Origin: FEN-1219 sp963713355
Lineage (GTDB): Bacteria; Pseudomonadota; Gammaproteobacteria; Steroidobacterales; Rariloculaceae
NCBI GenBank assembly: GCA_963713355.1
Contig: CAVQLK010000011.1
Location: 1-64,000 of the forward strand
Length of the DNA stretch: 64,000 bases
Direction of reading: 5' to 3'
A program made the translations under genes and the position numbers. Position 1 is the stretch's first letter. Each line of letters opens with the position of its first letter. The notes under the pieces are model-generated. The model was not told the origin of the DNA and searched no databases. It worked only from the letters and a program-made list of their open reading frames with translations. Positions 61,833 to 64,000 of the stretch are shown here, piece by piece.

Positions 61833-64000
61833 TCAAAACCTGAACGTATAGCTGTACTTCAGCGTGACCTCGCCGAACGACGTATGGAAGTCGTCGCTCG
61901 GATCGAGCGGGTCGTCGCGAAGATTGTGGTTGAGCACGAGGAATGCCTCGCGGCCCGCTTGCGGAATCCAGTGCAGCCGGCTGTTCACGCCGATCGTACG
62001 GCTGACGTTGTCGTATTGCAGCAAGTTGACCCACGACCAGCGCGACGAAAAGATCGTCTCGAGCGAGAGGCGCGCGACGCGCGTGACGAACGCGCAGTCG
62101 AGCGTCGTGCAGCGCGGCAAGCCGCTCGGAAGCAAGTCATCGCCTTTGCCGGGGAACGAAATCTCGTTGTACTGGTAGTTCAAATTCGTGCGGAAGTGCG
62201 GGCTCGGCCGCCAGCCGATGAACGTCGTGACGCCGAAGCGCTCGCCGTCGTAGAACTCGCCCTCGTTGACGAAGAAGCCGCCGCCGATGGCGCGCTGTTC
62301 CCCCGAGCGCACGGATAAGTTCAGCGTGTCGAACGAGTACGTACCCTCCGGAATGACGACGCCCCGCGAGATCATGAACGGGCCTTCGAGGCCTTCCTTG
62401 CTGTTCGAGAAGCCGAGCTGGAACCCGTCTTGCGAGTTGAGCTCGATGTTCAACGCTTGCAGGTTGATGCTCTGGCTCTGGACGTCGAGCTTCTCGCCTG
62501 CCGCGAAGACGTCGTCGAGATATTCGATGCGATTGACGTTCAAGCCGGAGAAGATCGTCCTGATCGGCGTATCGCGCGGCCGCCAGGTGTGCCCGCCGGA
62601 TAGCGCGAGGTCGTCGACCCCGGTGCGCCGCACGAAGCCTAAGGCCGGATAGAAGTTGTCGTCGACGCGCATGTAGCCGACCTCGCCGCGCCAACCCGAG
62701 TTGCTCGGCATGTTTAGCCCGAGGCCGAACGCGGTGTCATCGCCGACGAGGCCCGGCGTGTCGGATTTCTGGAACCACGCGTCGCCCTCGAGCGACCGAT
62801 TGCCGACGATCTCGCTGTTCAGATATCTGAAGTCGACGCCGGCCACGCTGTTGTCGCGGTTCGACGTCGGGTCGCCGCTCGTCACGATCATGCCGACGCT
62901 CGACTCGGCGAGCACATTGGCGGCGACGCGCCCGACGAGCGCTGTCGTCGACTCGATGATCTGGGCCGGGTTCGACGGATCTCGATAAGCTTCTTGCTTG
63001 ACGGCGAGCGTGCCGATGTCGAACCGGCCGACGCGGCCGCTGACTTTGCCGCCGACGTCGAGCGGCACGGGTTGGCCCGCGGAATTGATGCCGAGGCGCC
63101 GTGAGAAGAACGGCCGGCCGTCCTGCTGGAGCCGGCCGAACAGGAAGATGTCGACGTCCTGCAGGAAGAAGTCGCGGCGCTCGGGGAAGAACAGACTGAA
63201 CCGCGTGAGATTGACCTGCCGATCGTCGACCTCGGTCGCCGAGAAGTCCGTGTTGACCGTCAGCGAGGCGTTGAGCTGCGGCGTGATCTTGTAGAACACG
63301 TCGACCGAAGGCTCGGTCTGAGATTCGGCGGCGACCGGGCCGATTGCGCGCCGCTCGCGGGCACTGATGGACGGCACGACATCGAGACCGCGGCCTTGCT
63401 GGATCTGCGAGATGCCGGTGACGTCGGCCATCGTCGACAGATCGGTGTTGCGGTTGCGCGAGTTCCACGCCATGCCCTCGTTCTTACGCTGGATGTTGCG
63501 TGCGAAGTTCATGCGCCACGTCGTCGTCGAAGGGTCGAACGACAGCGTCTTGAAGGGGATCTCGATCTCGAGCGTCCAGCCCTCAGGCGTGATGCGCGCA
63601 GCCGCTTGCCAGATGCCGTCCCAATCGAACTGCCGTTGCGTGACGCCTTCGAAGACGCCGTCGTAGCGCACGCCGTTCGGGTTCACGCCGAACATGTAGC
63701 CGCTGCGGCGGCTGTTGAACGGATCGATGTGGACGAAGAACCGGTCGTCGCTGTTGATGTTCTGCCCTTGCCTAAGTATTCGCGCGTTGATGAGCTCGGG
63801 CTCTGCGTCGTAGAGCCGAGCACCGATGTAGAGCGCGTCGCGGTCGTAGAGAACGAAGACCTCGGTGCGCTCGCTTGGGCTCTCGAACTCGACGGGCGTG
63901 ACTTGATGAAAGTCGTCGACGAGCGGTGCTCGGACCCAGATTTCCTCGTCGAGATCGCCATCGATGACGGGCGGCTCGGCGGCTCGCTGGATGCGAACCG
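61833..64000 (-). CDS. DUF5916/CBM9-like outer-membrane protein, 5' end outside window
   Basis: The frame is open to the right edge (at least 722 residues). The visible N-terminal part is a family-9 carbohydrate-binding-like beta domain: AEPPVIDGDLDEEIWVRAP, then ERTEVFVLYDRDALYIGARL and DDRFFVHIDPFNSRRSGY. The remainder is a beta-barrel-like DUF5916 region with VDVFYKITPQLNASLTVNTD, FSLFFPERRDFFLQDVDIFL and RRLGINSAGQPVPLDVGGK, ending in an aromatic strand VTLKYSYTFRF, typical of outer-membrane proteins. Such proteins usually start with a signal peptide, presumably beyond the window. Function unknown; glycan or hydrophobic-compound binding/transport is often assumed. Confidence 0.85.
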   Translation of the reverse strand, partial: VRIQRAAEPPVIDGDLDEEIWVRAPLVDDFHQVTPVEFESPSERTEVFVLYDRDALYIGARLYDAEPELINARILRQGQNINSDDRFFVHIDPFNSRRSGYMFGVNPNGVRYDGVFEGVTQRQFDWDGIWQAAARITPEGWTLEIEIPFKTLSFDPSTTTWRMNFARNIQRKNEGMAWNSRNRNTDLSTMADVTGISQIQQGRGLDVVPSISARERRAIGPVAAESQTEPSVDVFYKITPQLNASLTVNTDFSATEVDDRQVNLTRFSLFFPERRDFFLQDVDIFLFGRLQQDGRPFFSRRLGINSAGQPVPLDVGGKVSGRVGRFDIGTLAVKQEAYRDPSNPAQIIESTTALVGRVAANVLAESSVGMIVTSGDPTSNRDNSVAGVDFRYLNSEIVGNRSLEGDAWFQKSDTPGLVGDDTAFGLGLNMPSNSGWRGEVGYMRVDDNFYPALGFVRRTGVDDLALSGGHTWRPRDTPIRTIFSGLNVNRIEYLDDVFAAGEKLDVQSQSINLQALNIELNSQDGFQLGFSNSKEGLEGPFMISRGVVIPEGTYSFDTLNLSVRSGEQRAIGGGFFVNEGEFYDGERFGVTTFIGWRPSPHFRTNLNYQYNEISFPGKGDDLLPSGLPRCTTLDCAFVTRVARLSLETIFSSRWSWVNLLQYDNVSRTIGVNSRLHWIPQAGREAFLVLNHNLRDDPLDPSDDFHTSFGEVTLKYSYTFRF

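Overview
The window is GC-rich, densely packed chromosomal DNA. Short ATGA or GTGA overlaps between genes and frequent GTG/TTG starts are common. The gene content points to a soil or aquatic proteobacterium, most likely a gammaproteobacterium near Steroidobacterales or Xanthomonadales. The indicators are complete glg genes, a SpeA-type arginine decarboxylase with AguA/AguB, an Hpa/Lig ring-cleavage cluster, RND efflux, Tat-exported oxidoreductases and a REP-like hairpin. This taxonomic placement is inference.

Layout. 1-1.9 kb: a frameshifted IS701-family transposase abutting the last ~40 codons of a tannase-like gene. 1.9-4.6 kb: an exported Gfo/Idh/MocA oxidoreductase and two uncharacterised proteins. 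4.7-10.9 kb: an operon for a Tat-exported molybdenum hydroxylase (Mo, 2Fe-2S and FAD subunits) with a previously uncalled 50-residue membrane peptide, a cytochrome b, a helical protein and a cytochrome c-prime lipoprotein, i.e. an oxidase wired to the respiratory chain. 10.9-16.3 kb: a PDZ protein whose protease triad is broken, then an RND efflux adaptor and pump. 16.5-18.9 kb: a variable region with an integron gene cassette (isochorismatase-like hydrolase plus a well-formed attC), a 55-residue membrane peptide, a GNAT, a zinc-ribbon protein and a chimeric gene remnant. 18.9-24.5 kb: a metallopeptidase and a divergent aromatic meta-cleavage cluster. 24.6-37.6 kb: glycogen metabolism (glgP, glgX, glgB, glgC, malQ, glgA), an outer-membrane barrel and citrate synthase.

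37.7-46.3 kb is the most interesting part. A lysine 2,3-aminomutase, two D-Ala-D-Ala-ligase-like ATP-grasp enzymes and a GNAT form one operon. They are followed by a strong sigma-70-type promoter, a structured leader and a small highly acidic protein with an excellent ribosome site. Next come a C39-like cysteine peptidase, a RimK-type ATP-grasp ligase, a GCS2-type carboxylate-amine ligase and an N-formylglutamate-amidohydrolase-like enzyme. This reads as a ribosomal-peptide or small-molecule amide-ligation system of unknown product, possibly using beta-lysine. 46.3-48.3 kb: a NYN/OST-HTH RNA-associated protein, a small protein and an exported YqgE/AlgH relative. 48.3-53.4 kb: a polyamine cluster (aguA, deoxyhypusine-synthase-like, speA, aguB). 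53.4-64 kb: DUF885 peptidase coupled to a DUF222-HNH gene, a decayed gene, BphX-like and YjbR-like proteins, a TetR regulator, an ankyrin protein, a universal stress protein, and a DUF5916-type outer-membrane protein that runs off the right edge.

Seven otherwise well-conserved genes carry single-base frameshifts (glgB, glgC, malQ, glgA, the RimK gene, its GCS2 neighbour, and the transposase). In the six chromosomal genes, removing or adding the bases identified gives a whole number of codons. The RimK/GCS2 junction has seven indels in about 380 bases, which suggests sequence or assembly error there rather than ordinary decay.
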